64,000 nucleotides of DNA from Trinickia violacea (GCF_005280735.1 NZ_CP040077.1:4711918-4775917); one strand, 5' to 3'. Counted from the first letter of the stretch, positions 26,303-35,963 are shown. Notes: generated by a model from the letters alone, not told the origin. Numbers and translations: made by a program.

Positions 26303-27565
26303 TCAATGTCGATGCACGATTTCGGCATCGCCGGATTCGTCGTCGTGGGCATCGAGATCCCAGGCGGGGAAGGGGTCGGGGAAGTGCGACCACGCGTGCG
26401 GGCCTTGCGCGAATTCGTCGTCGGTCAGGAGGCACGCGTCGAACTTCTCGCGCCACGCCTTCACATCGAGCCCGATGCCGATCATCACCAGTTCCTGGCG
26501 GCGGTCGCCGATCATAGTGTCGTCCGGATCGCCGTGCCAATCGGCAGCGATTTCCTCGGCAAGTTCGTCATCTTGCGGCCATTCGCTCTTGTCTTGCGCC
26601 GCCCACCAGTAGCCTGCCGGACCATGCCGGCAGGCGCCGCCCGCCTGCGACAGCGAACCCGCGACGTCGTTGCGCGTCGCGAGCCAGAAGAAGCCCTTGC
26701 TGCGCAGCACGCCTTGCCATTCTTCGTGCAACAGCGCCCACAAACGCGCCGGATGAAACGGCCGGCGTGCGCGATAAACGAAGTTGCCGATGCCGTATTC
26801 GTCGGCTTCGCCGCTGTGATCGTGTTCATGCTCGAGTGACTGCAGCCAGCCCGGCGCGTTCGACGCCTCGTCGAAGTCGAAGCGCTTCGTGTCGAGCACG
26901 GCATCGAGCGGCACATCGCCGAAGCGGCTTACGACTTGCGCGGCGCGCGGATTGATGCGCGCGAGGATGTGCTGCAGGCGAGCGAGATCGTCTGCGCTGA
27001 CGAGATCGGCCTTGTTGACGACGAGCACGTCGCAAAACTCGATCTGCTCGATCAGGAGTTCGACGAGCGTGCGGTCGTCCTCCTCGGTCGCGGCGAGACC
27101 GCGTTCGGCGAGCGCGTCCGCGCAAGCGTAGTCGCGCAGGAAGTTGAAGGCATCGACGACGGTCACCATCGTATCGAGGCGCGCGACGTCGGAGAGCGAC
27201 ACGCCGTCGTCGTCGACGAAGGTGAAGGTCTCGGCGATCGGCATCGGCTCGGCGATGCCGGTCGATTCGATCAGGATGGCGTCGAAACGCTGCTCGCCGG
27301 CGAGGCGGCGGATTTCGGTCAGCAGGTCGTCGCGCAGCGTGCAGCAGATGCAGCCGTTCGACATCTCGACGAGCTGCTCCTCGACATGCGATAGCGACGC
27401 GGCATCGCGCACGAGCGTCGCATCGATATTGACGGCGGCGAGATCGTTGACGATCACCGCGACCCGCAGGCCCGCGCGATTCGCGAGGATATGGTTCAGG
27501 AGCGTGGTTTTGCCCGCGCCGAGAAAACCGGACAGCACGGTGACGGGCAGTGGCGGCTGGTTCAT
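26303..27565 (-). CDS. COG0523 (CobW/P47K) family GTPase, putative zinc metallochaperone
   Basis: 420 residues from ATG 27565 (MNQPPLPVTVLSGFLGAGKT). Walker A GFLGAGKTT, the family metal motif NGCICCTLRDD (CxCC at 72-75), ESTGIAEPMPIAE and NKADL guanine-specificity motif. A mid-protein His/Asp/Glu-rich stretch (EHEHDHSGEADE) and an acidic, His-containing C-terminus can bind metal. The long form resembles the zinc-starvation ZigA/YciC branch. No Zur-type site was recognised upstream. Confidence 0.9.
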   Translation of the reverse strand: MNQPPLPVTVLSGFLGAGKTTLLNHILANRAGLRVAVIVNDLAAVNIDATLVRDAASLSHVEEQLVEMSNGCICCTLRDDLLTEIRRLAGEQRFDAILIESTGIAEPMPIAETFTFVDDDGVSLSDVARLDTMVTVVDAFNFLRDYACADALAERGLAATEEDDRTLVELLIEQIEFCDVLVVNKADLVSADDLARLQHILARINPRAAQVVSRFGDVPLDAVLDTKRFDFDEASNAPGWLQSLEHEHDHSGEADEYGIGNFVYRARRPFHPARLWALLHEEWQGVLRSKGFFWLATRNDVAGSLSQAGGACRHGPAGYWWAAQDKSEWPQDDELAEEIAADWHGDPDDTMIGDRRQELVMIGIGLDVKAWREKFDACLLTDDEFAQGPHAWSHFPDPFPAWDLDAHDDESGDAEIVHRH

Positions 27566-27738
27566 CGCAGTAGACACATGAAAGGGAGAAGCGGCGCGGC
27601 GTATCAAACCAGTTGGGCCGCCGGCCGGGCGCATGATGCCCGCATTGTGCATCAAACGTCAGCGATTCGTCCGATACGGAGAGGGGTGGGATAGCCGCTC
27701 GCGGCTCAAACTGCGGAGCGCTCGAGACGAGCGCGGCG

Positions 27739-28185
27739 TCAGCGTTGCGCCTGCAGCAGCTTCCACTGGGTGAGGATGTCGGCGATCTGGCGTGCGTACT
27801 TGTCGCGCAGCGACGGCGTCTCGGAATGGTAGGCGCCGACTGCCTGCCAGGTGTTGCCGTACTTGTTCATTTTCTGGCGCAGGTGCCACGCGGCGATGTA
27901 GACGTTCTTGCAGGGTTCCATCAGCGTGCCGCTCGAGATGCCGTACTGCGCGAGCGTGGGCAGATGAATCGAGTTGATCTGCATGAGGCCGTAGTCAGTC
28001 GAGCCGTTGGCATTCTTGTGCAGCGCTTCGGGCCGATTATGCGATTCCTGCCAGGCGATCGCGCGGAGGATCAATGGATTCACCTTCTGATACTTGGCTG
28101 CTTCGTCGAAGCAGTCCGCGCGCGCCGGTGAGCTTGCGAGGCAAGCGCCGAGTGCTGCGGAAAGAATCAGAAAGGCTATTTTCAT
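27739..28185 (-). CDS. Secreted lytic transglycosylase (SLT domain, IagB-like)
   Basis: 148 residues with a signal peptide (MKIAFLILSAALGACLASSP, cleavage near ARA-D). Goose-lysozyme-like SLT domain with catalytic Glu47 in AIAWQESHNRPEA, then the DYGLMQINSIHLP and AAWHLRQKMNKYGNTWQAVG signatures. Such small enzymes open peptidoglycan for secretion machines or pili; the adjacent type II secretion locus is divergent, which fits but does not prove a role there. Confidence 0.92.
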   Translation of the reverse strand: MKIAFLILSAALGACLASSPARADCFDEAAKYQKVNPLILRAIAWQESHNRPEALHKNANGSTDYGLMQINSIHLPTLAQYGISSGTLMEPCKNVYIAAWHLRQKMNKYGNTWQAVGAYHSETPSLRDKYARQIADILTQWKLLQAQR

Positions 28186-28666
28186 CGGTGAGGTTGGCTA
28201 AATAACAGATGCCAGGTAATCGGAGCAATTAAATATAGATCAACACCAATTCTGTTACTGGTGCACTTGCAATATCGGGAAAACCCCATCTTGCTAATAA
28301 CATTGTTTACTTGGGTGCCCGTATGATACCGGCCGCCGCAATCTAGGCAAAGTTGGCTAACGGACATAAACCAGCTGTATGCGGACAAGCTGCAGTCGTT
28401 GCTTCAATACGTATTGTCGGTATACGAACTTTCGAAAACTTACATCGACGCGAAATTTTTTTGGAAAAGCGAAGCGAACCTCCATCCTTTGTGACGATAC
28501 AGACACGAAAAGCTGCTAATGTTCCGACTTCAGGAATGGCGGATGGATGTCCTGCTTACCGGGCCTTCCAAGACGCGCGCGGGTTGGCGGGCTTTCCGCC
28601 GCCGCGAACGCGCCCGCTGTGCATGACAGCCGGAAGTGGCCGCTTCCGGCATCGACCTCACTTTCC
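28186..28666. other. Intergenic region upstream of gspD
   Basis: About 480 bases, more A/T-rich than its surroundings, between the divergent transglycosylase and gspD genes. It must hold promoters for both, but no clear -35/-10 pair, operator or gene was picked out. One GTATACG element is present near 28420. Confidence 0.4.
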
Positions 28667-31060
28667 ATGACTAGAAATCGTATGGCATTGCGTCGCATCG
28701 CCTCGGCGCTGCTGGTGGCTGGACTCGTAGCCGCAAGCACCGCATACGCGCAAGTAACGCTCAACTTCGTCAACGCCGATATCGATCAGGTGGCGAAAGC
28801 GATCGGCGCCGCGACGGGCAAAACGATCATCGTCGACCCGCGCGTCAAGGGTCAGCTCAACCTCGTTTCAGAGAATCCGGTGCCGGAAGAACAGGCACTG
28901 AAGACGCTGCAATCGGCGTTGCGCATGCAGGGCTTTGCGCTCGTGCAGGACCATGGCGTCCTGAAAGTCGTGCCCGAAGCCGACGCGAAGCTGCAGGGCG
29001 TGCCGACCTATGTCGGCAACAGCCCGCAGGCGCGCGGCGACCAGATCATCACGCAAGTATTCGAGCTGCATAACGAGTCGGCTAACAATCTGCTGCCGGT
29101 GCTGCGCCCGCTCATTTCGCCGAACAACACGATCGCAGCTTATCCGGCCAACAACACGCTTGTCGTCACCGATTACGCCGACAACGTGCGGCGTATTGCG
29201 TCGATCATCGCGGGCGTCGACAGCGCGGCCGGCCAGCAGGTCGCCGTGGTGCCGCTCAAGAACGCGAACGCGATCGACCTGGCGCAGCAGCTCTCGAAGA
29301 TGCTCGACCCGGGCTCGATCGGCAGCACCGATGCGACGCTCAAAGTTTCCGTCCAGGCCGACCCGCGCACCAATTCGCTGTTGCTGCGCGCGACGAACGC
29401 CGCGCGGCTAGCCGCCGCGAAGTCGATTGCCCAAAAGCTCGACGCGCCGAGCTCCCAGCCCGGCAACATGCACGTCGTGCCGCTGCGCAATGCCAATGCC
29501 GTGCAGCTCGCGAAGACGCTGCGCGGCATGTTGGGCAAGGGCGGCGGGGGGGCGTCGGCCGAGTCGAACAGCGCGAATGCGTTCAACCAAGGCGGCTCGT
29601 TCGGCACATCGGGCGGCGGCAGCTCGACCTCGATCGGAACGTCGGGTACGCCGCCGCTGCCGTCTTCGATGGGCGGCGGCTTGTCGAGCGGCAGCAGCAC
29701 GCTCGGCGGTGGCTCCTCATACGGTGGTGGTTCGAGCGCCGGCGGTTCCTTCGAAAAGCAAGGCAACGAGGAAGAAAACCAGCCCGGCGGCATGATCCAG
29801 GCCGATGCGGCGACCAACTCGCTCATCATCACCGCGTCCGACCCTGTCTATCGCAACTTGCGCGCCGTGATCGATCAGCTCGACGCGCGACGCGCGCAGG
29901 TCTATATCGAAGCGCTGATCGTCGAGCTCAATTCGACGACGGCGGGCAACCTCGGCATCCAGTGGCAGGTGGCGAGCGGCAATCTCCTCGCGGGTACCAA
30001 CCTTTCGAGCACCGCGGGCGGTGTGACCAGTTCGAACATCCTCGGCGTGACGGCGGGGCTGGCCGCGCCCGTAGCGAACGGTGGCGGGGTGGGGTCGCTG
30101 GCGAACACGCTCACCCAGGGCCTGAACATCGGGTGGCTTCACAACCTATTTGGCGTGCAAGGTCTCGGCGCACTGTTGCAGTACTTCGCCGGCGTCAGCG
30201 ACGCGAACGTGCTGTCGACGCCTAACCTGATCACGCTCGACAACGAAGACGCGAAGATTGTGGTCGGCCAGAACGTGCCGATCACGACGGGTTCGTACTC
30301 GAACTTGACCAGCTCCACGCCGAGTAGCGCGTTCAACACGGTCGACCGCGTCGACGTCGGCCTGACGCTGCACGTGAAGCCGCAGATCACCGACGGCGGG
30401 ATCCTGAAGCTGCAGATCTATACGGAAGACTCGTCGATCGTCAGTGGCACTCAGAACGCGACCACGAACCCGACGGGCCCGACATTCAACAAGCGCTCGA
30501 TCCAGTCGACGATTCTCGCGGACAACGGCGAGGTCCTGGTGCTCGGCGGCTTGATGCAGGACAACTATCAGGTGTCGAACAGCAAGGTGCCGCTCTTGGG
30601 CGACATTCCGTGGATCGGTCAGCTGTTTCGATCGGAAACCAAGCAACGCCAGAAGACTAACCTGATGGTGTTCCTGCGTCCCGTGATCATCGCCGACAAC
30701 GCAACCGCGCAGGCGGTCACCGAAAACCGCTACGATTACATCCAGGGCGTGACGGGCGCGTATCGCTCCGACAATAACGTGATGCGCGACAAGGATGATC
30801 CGGTTGTGCCGCCGATGCCGCAGGGCCCGAACCAGGGTGGTGCGGTGACGAACCTGTTCGATCTCAGGCAAGTGAGCCGGCAACAGGCGCCCGCACCGGA
30901 GCAGCCGGCCCCGGTCGCGCAGCCACAAAGCGTCCCGCAGCAGCAACCGCAAATGCAGCAGCTCCCGGTCGCGCAGCCTCCGACAGCGCAACCGCAGAGC
31001 GTTCCGCAACAACAGGCGCCGCAACAGCCGGGGACGGCCGCGCCGGGAGCATCGCAGTGA
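28667..31060 (+). CDS. gspD: Type II secretion outer-membrane secretin GspD
   Basis: About 797 residues from ATG 28667 (in-frame ATG at 28682 also possible). Signal peptide ends near AYA-QVTLNF. N0 domain (NADIDQVAKAIGAATGKTII), N1-N3 repeats, then the secretin core with VPLLGDIPWIGQLFR. N3 holds a long Gly/Ser-rich insertion; the C-terminus is a Gln/Pro-rich tail with a repeated QPQSVPQQQ. It forms the outer-membrane channel of the T2SS. The last 4 bases overlap gspE. Confidence 0.96.
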   Translation: MTRNRMALRRIASALLVAGLVAASTAYAQVTLNFVNADIDQVAKAIGAATGKTIIVDPRVKGQLNLVSENPVPEEQALKTLQSALRMQGFALVQDHGVLKVVPEADAKLQGVPTYVGNSPQARGDQIITQVFELHNESANNLLPVLRPLISPNNTIAAYPANNTLVVTDYADNVRRIASIIAGVDSAAGQQVAVVPLKNANAIDLAQQLSKMLDPGSIGSTDATLKVSVQADPRTNSLLLRATNAARLAAAKSIAQKLDAPSSQPGNMHVVPLRNANAVQLAKTLRGMLGKGGGGASAESNSANAFNQGGSFGTSGGGSSTSIGTSGTPPLPSSMGGGLSSGSSTLGGGSSYGGGSSAGGSFEKQGNEEENQPGGMIQADAATNSLIITASDPVYRNLRAVIDQLDARRAQVYIEALIVELNSTTAGNLGIQWQVASGNLLAGTNLSSTAGGVTSSNILGVTAGLAAPVANGGGVGSLANTLTQGLNIGWLHNLFGVQGLGALLQYFAGVSDANVLSTPNLITLDNEDAKIVVGQNVPITTGSYSNLTSSTPSSAFNTVDRVDVGLTLHVKPQITDGGILKLQIYTEDSSIVSGTQNATTNPTGPTFNKRSIQSTILADNGEVLVLGGLMQDNYQVSNSKVPLLGDIPWIGQLFRSETKQRQKTNLMVFLRPVIIADNATAQAVTENRYDYIQGVTGAYRSDNNVMRDKDDPVVPPMPQGPNQGGAVTNLFDLRQVSRQQAPAPEQPAPVAQPQSVPQQQPQMQQLPVAQPPTAQPQSVPQQQAPQQPGTAAPGASQ

Positions 31061-32553
31061 TCGACACGCTCGCGTCCGCCCACGAAGGCGCGCCGGGTGA
31101 ACGCCAGCCGCCTTCGCAACTTGCCGCCCGGCTCGTGCCGTATGGCTTTGCGAAGACCGGCCAGATTCTCGTCGCGCATCAGCACGCGGACGGCCTCGAA
31201 GTCTGGATCAGCGAACGCACGAGCGATGCAGCGCTGGCTGAAGTCGCGCGCAATTTCGGCGCGCTGAAAGTGGTGCGGCTGTCCGCCGACGATCTCTCGC
31301 AAGCGATCAACCAAGCGTATGCACGCAGCGACGGCAGCGCCGCGCAGGTGGTCGGCGAAGTGGAAGGCGAAGTCGACTTGTCGCGCTTGATGCAGGACAT
31401 CCCCGAAGTCGAAGACCTGCTCGAATCCGAAGACGACGCGCCGATCATCCGCATGATCAACGCACTGCTCACGCAGGCGGCGCGCGAGCAGGCATCGGAT
31501 ATTCACATCGAGCCGTTCGAAAATGCATCGGTGGTGCGCTTTCGCGTCGACGGGACGCTGCGCGACGTCGTGCGTCCGAAGAAGGCGCTGCACGGCGCGC
31601 TGATCTCGCGGATCAAGATCATGGCGCAGCTCGACATCGCCGAGAAACGCTTGCCGCAGGACGGCCGCATCACGCTGCGCGTGGGCGGGCGGCCCGTCGA
31701 CGTGCGCGTTTCGACGCTGCCGACCGGACACGGCGAGCGCGCGGTCCTGCGTCTGCTCGAAAAGGATTCGCAGCGCCTGAATCTCGAAGCGCTCGGCATG
31801 GCGACCGACACGCTCGGGAAATTCGACAAGCTGATTTCGCGTCCGCACGGCATCGTGCTCGTCACGGGGCCGACGGGCTCGGGCAAGACGACGACGCTTT
31901 ATGCGTCGATGTCGCGGCTCGAAACGGCGACGACCAACATCATGACGGTCGAAGACCCGATCGAATACGACCTCGCCGGCATCGGCCAGACGCAGGTCAA
32001 CGAGCGGATCGGGATGACCTTCGCGCGCGCCTTGCGCTCGATCCTGCGCCAGGACCCGGACATCATCATGATCGGCGAAATCCGCGACCTCGAGACCGCG
32101 CAGATCGCCGTGCAGGCGTCGCTCACGGGCCACCTCGTGCTCGCGACGCTGCACACGAACGATGCGGCTTCCGCCGTCACGCGTCTCACCGACATGGGCG
32201 TCGAGCCGTATCTGCTCGCGTCGTCGCTGCTCGGCGTGCTCGCGCAGCGGCTCGTGCGGCGGCTGTGTCCGGTCTGCAAGGAAGAGCGCGTCGAGAACGG
32301 TCATACGCACTGGCACCCGGTCGGCTGCGACAAGTGCGGGCAGTCGGGCTATGCGGGGCGGCGCGGCGTCTACGAGCTGCTGCTGATCGACGACACGATC
32401 CGCACGATGATCCACCGCAATGCGGCGGACGCCGAGATCCTCGAGGCCGGCCGTGCGCAAGGCATGCGTACGCTGCGTGAGGACGGCGATCGCTGGCTCG
32501 CGTCCGGCCTTACGTCGCTCGAGGAAGTGATACGCGTGACTGGCGGAGCGTGA
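31057..32553 (+). CDS. gspE: Type II secretion ATPase GspE
   Basis: 498 residues, GTG start overlapping the gspD stop. Walker A GPTGSGKT at 271-278, Asp box, Walker B DPDIIMIGEIRD, His box HLVLATLHTND. The tetracysteine zinc element of GspE is present: LCPVCKEE (404, 407) and GCDKCGQSGY (424, 427). It drives pseudopilus assembly from the cytoplasm together with GspL and GspF. Confidence 0.97.
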   Translation: MIDTLASAHEGAPGERQPPSQLAARLVPYGFAKTGQILVAHQHADGLEVWISERTSDAALAEVARNFGALKVVRLSADDLSQAINQAYARSDGSAAQVVGEVEGEVDLSRLMQDIPEVEDLLESEDDAPIIRMINALLTQAAREQASDIHIEPFENASVVRFRVDGTLRDVVRPKKALHGALISRIKIMAQLDIAEKRLPQDGRITLRVGGRPVDVRVSTLPTGHGERAVLRLLEKDSQRLNLEALGMATDTLGKFDKLISRPHGIVLVTGPTGSGKTTTLYASMSRLETATTNIMTVEDPIEYDLAGIGQTQVNERIGMTFARALRSILRQDPDIIMIGEIRDLETAQIAVQASLTGHLVLATLHTNDAASAVTRLTDMGVEPYLLASSLLGVLAQRLVRRLCPVCKEERVENGHTHWHPVGCDKCGQSGYAGRRGVYELLLIDDTIRTMIHRNAADAEILEAGRAQGMRTLREDGDRWLASGLTSLEEVIRVTGGA

Positions 32554-32557
32554 CGTC

Positions 32558-33775
32558 ATGCCGGCATTCCGTTTTGAAGCGATCGACGCCGCAGGCAAGG
32601 CGCAGAAGGGCGTCCTCGACGCCGACAGCGCGCGCGGCGCGCGCGGTCAGCTGCGCACGCAGGGTCTGACGCCGCTCGTCGTCGAGCCGGCCGCGACGCG
32701 CACGCGCGGCGAGCGCAGCCAGCGCCTCTCGCTGGGCCGCAAGCTTTCGCAGCGCGAGCAGGCGATCCTGACGCGGCAGCTCGCGAGCCTGCTGATCGCG
32801 GGTCTGCCCCTCGACGAAGCGCTCGCGGTGCTCACCGAGCAGGCCGAACGCGACTACATTCGCGAACTGATGGCTGCGATCCGCGCCGAAGTGCTCGGCG
32901 GGCATTCGCTCGCGAATGCGCTCGCGCAGCATCCGAAGGATTTTCCCGACATCTACCGCGCGCTCGTCGCCGCCGGCGAACATACCGGCAGGCTCGGCCT
33001 CGTGCTGTCGCGCTTGGCCGACTACATCGAGCAGCGCAATGCGCTCAAGCAGAAGATCGTTCTCGCGTTCACGTATCCGACGATCGTCACGATCATCGCG
33101 TTCGGCATCGTGACCTTCCTGCTGAGCTACGTCGTGCCGCAGGTGGTCAACGTGTTCGCGAGCACGAAGCAGAAGCTGCCGATTCTCACGGTGCTGATGA
33201 TGGCGCTCTCGGATTTCGTGCGGCACTGGTGGTGGGCGATCCTGATTGCCGTGGTGGTGGTGGTCTACGTGGTGCGCGGCATTCTCAAGCAACCCGGGCC
33301 GCGCCTCGCGTTCGACCGGTGGCTGCTCACCGCGCCGCTCGCCGGCAAGCTCGTGCGCGGCTACAACACGGTGCGCTTCGCGAGCACGCTCGCCATTTTG
33401 ACCGCGGCGGGCGTGCCGATTCTGCGCGCGCTGCAGGCGGCCGGCGAAACGCTCAGCAACCGCGCAATGCGCGGCAATATCGACGATGCAATCGTGCGCG
33501 TGCGCGAGGGCACGTCGCTCTCGCGCGCACTCGGCAATACAAAGACGTTTCCGCCGGTGCTCGTGCACCTGATCCGCTCGGGCGAGGCGACCGGCGACGT
33601 GACGACGATGCTGGACCGCGCGTCCGAAGGCGAAGCACGCGAGCTCGAGCGCCGGACGATGTTCTTGACCAGCCTTTTGGAGCCGCTCTTGATTCTGGCG
33701 ATGGGCGGTGTGGTGCTCGTGATCGTGTTGGCCGTGATGCTGCCGATCATCGATCTGAACAATATGGTGCAGTAG
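32558..33775 (+). CDS. gspF: Type II secretion inner-membrane platform protein GspF
   Basis: 405 residues with two T2SF domains. The opening MPAFRFEAIDAAGKAQKGVL is typical; three membrane segments (around residues 170-190, 220-240 and 370-395) and two homologous cytoplasmic domains are visible. It starts 4 bases after gspE. Platform for pseudopilin assembly. Confidence 0.96.
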   Translation: MPAFRFEAIDAAGKAQKGVLDADSARGARGQLRTQGLTPLVVEPAATRTRGERSQRLSLGRKLSQREQAILTRQLASLLIAGLPLDEALAVLTEQAERDYIRELMAAIRAEVLGGHSLANALAQHPKDFPDIYRALVAAGEHTGRLGLVLSRLADYIEQRNALKQKIVLAFTYPTIVTIIAFGIVTFLLSYVVPQVVNVFASTKQKLPILTVLMMALSDFVRHWWWAILIAVVVVVYVVRGILKQPGPRLAFDRWLLTAPLAGKLVRGYNTVRFASTLAILTAAGVPILRALQAAGETLSNRAMRGNIDDAIVRVREGTSLSRALGNTKTFPPVLVHLIRSGEATGDVTTMLDRASEGEARELERRTMFLTSLLEPLLILAMGGVVLVIVLAVMLPIIDLNNMVQ

Positions 33776-33841
33776 TAGACGGGCAGGTACGTCGTGCGCG
33801 GCGCCGTGTTCAGCGTTCGGCCGCGCCGAACGCCGCAACAC

Positions 33842-34255
33842 TCAGCGCACGTAGATCGTCGGACCGATGGGGTTCGCTGGCAGGAAGATTTCGGAACGCG
33901 CGCCGTTACGATCGACGATGATCGAGCGGGCCTTGACCTCGTCGAGCTTCACGCCCTGCATGATCGAGCTGCCGAGCGACACCGCGCGCGGCGGCTCGTC
34001 CCCGGCGCTGACGATGGCCGAGGCGCCTTCGCCGAGCGCGAGTATGCCGAACAGCTTGATGCTGCGGTTCACGTCGTGGGTGAGCTGACCGCCGAAGAGC
34101 GTCGCGGCGTCCTCGACCGCCACCGGCGCGCGCACCGAAGCCGCCTGCAGCGGCGGCGCCGGATGCGAGGTGAGCGTGATGGCCCAATAGGTGACGGTCG
34201 CGCAGAACACCGCGAACAGCGCCAAGGACAGAAGGCGAATCTGGAGAGCGTTCAT
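33842..34255 (-). CDS. gspC: Short GspC-like type II secretion protein (reverse orientation)
   Basis: About 137 residues from ATG 34255 (a second ATG at 34264). One N-terminal membrane helix (LLSLALFAVFCATVTYWAI) and a periplasmic homology-region domain (LFGILALGEGASAIVSAGDE) that binds the secretin N0 domain; no PDZ domain follows. It is the only gsp gene on the minus strand, between gspF and gspG, so it must use its own promoter. Confidence 0.85.
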   Translation of the reverse strand: MNALQIRLLSLALFAVFCATVTYWAITLTSHPAPPLQAASVRAPVAVEDAATLFGGQLTHDVNRSIKLFGILALGEGASAIVSAGDEPPRAVSLGSSIMQGVKLDEVKARSIIVDRNGARSEIFLPANPIGPTIYVR

Positions 34256-34445
34256 GTGCGTCATTGTACGGACTAATGTGAATATTGCGATGTGTCGAAA
34301 CCCTCCAACTGCGTGACATTACAATGAGCGGCCCGGACGCCCGAGCCGCCGGAGACAACGAGGCGCACAAGCGCTACGAGCTGGGTCGAACGCCTAATGT
34401 CTAGCGGGCGCGACCGGCATTCATCTTGGAAAGAGGTAGTTAGAA

Positions 34446-34910
34446 ATGCATATGTGGACCATTCGCCGTAAGGAAGCCGTGGCACTGCGCGAACGCCGCC
34501 AGCGCGGCTTCACGCTGATCGAAATCATGGTGGTGATCGCGATTCTCGGCATTCTCGCCGCACTGATCGTGCCGAAGATCATGAGCCGTCCGGACGAAGC
34601 GCGCCGTGTAGCGGCCAAGCAGGACATCGGCACCGTCATGCAGGCGCTCAAGCTGTACCGCCTCGACAACGGCCGTTATCCGACGCAGGAGCAGGGCCTG
34701 CGCGCGCTGATCGAAAAACCGTCCACGGACCCGGTCCCGAACAACTGGAAGGACGGCGGTTACCTGGAGCGCCTGCCGAACGATCCCTGGGGCAATCCGT
34801 ATCAGTATCTGAACCCCGGCGTGCACGGCGAAATCGACGTGTTCAGCTACGGCGCCGACGGCAAGCCCGGAGGCGAGGGCAACGACGCCGATATCGGGTC
34901 GTGGCAGTAG
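34446..34910 (+). CDS. gspG: Major pseudopilin GspG
   Basis: 154 residues. Prepilin leader cleaved at G21-F22 (QRGFTLIEIMVVIAILGILA), Glu5 of the mature protein conserved. The C-terminal domain has the PNDPWGNPYQYLNPG and DVFSYGADGKPGGEG calcium-binding loop typical of GspG. Main subunit of the pseudopilus. Confidence 0.97.
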   Translation: MHMWTIRRKEAVALRERRQRGFTLIEIMVVIAILGILAALIVPKIMSRPDEARRVAAKQDIGTVMQALKLYRLDNGRYPTQEQGLRALIEKPSTDPVPNNWKDGGYLERLPNDPWGNPYQYLNPGVHGEIDVFSYGADGKPGGEGNDADIGSWQ

Positions 34911-34960
34911 GCTGCGCCCGGCACGTCTAGGCATTGTTGCGTCCGGCATCGCTTTCGATC

Positions 34961-35500
34961 ATGCGCCTATCCTCGCGAATTCGTGCTGGCCGTACCCTGG
35001 ATGGCCGGATCCCCGGACGGCCGGCCCCCGGATCGCCGGCCGCCGGAAGGCCGGCCGCCGGCTTCACGCTGCTCGAAATGCTCGTGGTCCTCGTGATCGC
35101 GGGGCTTCTGGTTTCGCTGGCGGCGGTCACGATTTCGCGCAATCCGCGCACCGATCTGAACGAGCAGGCGCAGCGTCTCGCCCTGCTGTTCGAGTCCGCC
35201 GGCGACGAAGCGCAAGTGCGCGCGCGGCCCATCGCGTGGCAGCCGGTCAGCGGCGGCTATCGCTTCGACGTCCGCACCGAAGACGGCTGGCGTCCGCTGC
35301 GCGACGACATGTTCGCCCCGCGCGGCTGGGAAGGCGGCGTGACCGACGTGTCGATCGATTACCCCGGTTCCGACTTGCGCGCGAATCGCGTCGTGTTCGG
35401 CGTCGAGAGTATCGACGCGCCGGTGACCATCACGCTTTACTCCGCAGTCGGCCGCGCGACGATCGTCGGCACCGGCAACGGCCGCTACGAGGTGCGCTGA
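34961..35500 (+). CDS. gspH: Minor pseudopilin GspH with an extended repeat-rich leader
   Basis: 179 residues from ATG 34961; TTG 34934 is a weaker option. The leader is 34 residues long and rich in Gly/Pro/Arg (AGRTLDGRIPGRPAPG...), cut at G34-F35 before TLLEMLVVLVIAGLLVSLAA. The body resembles GspH (short, beta-rich, ends GNGRYEVR). The leader DNA resembles that in gspI. Confidence 0.9.
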   Translation: MRLSSRIRAGRTLDGRIPGRPAPGSPAAGRPAAGFTLLEMLVVLVIAGLLVSLAAVTISRNPRTDLNEQAQRLALLFESAGDEAQVRARPIAWQPVSGGYRFDVRTEDGWRPLRDDMFAPRGWEGGVTDVSIDYPGSDLRANRVVFGVESIDAPVTITLYSAVGRATIVGTGNGRYEVR

Positions 35501-35602
35501 AATGAAACATCGCATGGCGCCGCCTGCTGGCCGGACCCCGGGAGGGCTGGCCCCGGATGGCCGTACCCCCGGAGCGCCGGCCCCGGATGGCCGTACCCCC
35601 GG
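34985..35602 (+). repeat. GC-rich repeat element inserted in both the gspH and gspI leader regions
   Basis: Two related blocks of about 77 bases (34985-35062 in gspH, 35526-35602 in gspI), both beginning GCTGGCCG and ending CCGGC just before the F-T prepilin site. The gspI block holds tandem 30-base units; 35551-35572 and 35581-35602 are identical. Each encodes a Gly/Pro/Arg repeat such as APDGRTPG. Confidence 0.7.
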
Positions 35603-35963
35603 CTTCACGATGATCGAAGTGCTCGTCGCGCTCGCGATCATCGCGGTTGCGCTGGCGGCGTCGCTGCGCGCAGTCGGCGCACTCGCGGCGAGCGAATCCG
35701 AACTGCACCAGCGGCTCCTCGCCGGCTGGAGCGCGGACAACACGCTCGCCCAACTGTATCTCGCGCACACGTGGCCGGAGATCGGCACGCAGACGTTCGA
35801 TTGCTCGCAAGGCAACTTGCCGCTCACGTGCACGCAGCGCGTCAGCTCGACCCCGAACCCGGTATTCCGGCGTGTCGAGGTGTCGGTGACAACGCCAGGA
35901 AGCAACGGCACGCTCGCGCAATTGGTCACGGTGGTCCCGAATGAAACCAACCGTGCACTCTGA
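35502..35963 (+). CDS. gspI: Minor pseudopilin GspI with a three-unit repeat leader
   Basis: 153 residues, ATG one base after the gspH stop. The leader of 34 residues is three 10-residue units carrying (A/D)GRTPG, then G34-F35 and TMIEVLVALAIIAVALAASL. The C-terminal domain has the GspI features (TFDCSQGNLPLTCTQRV with paired cysteines). It initiates the pseudopilus tip with GspJ and GspK. Confidence 0.92.
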   Translation: MKHRMAPPAGRTPGGLAPDGRTPGAPAPDGRTPGFTMIEVLVALAIIAVALAASLRAVGALAASESELHQRLLAGWSADNTLAQLYLAHTWPEIGTQTFDCSQGNLPLTCTQRVSSTPNPVFRRVEVSVTTPGSNGTLAQLVTVVPNETNRAL

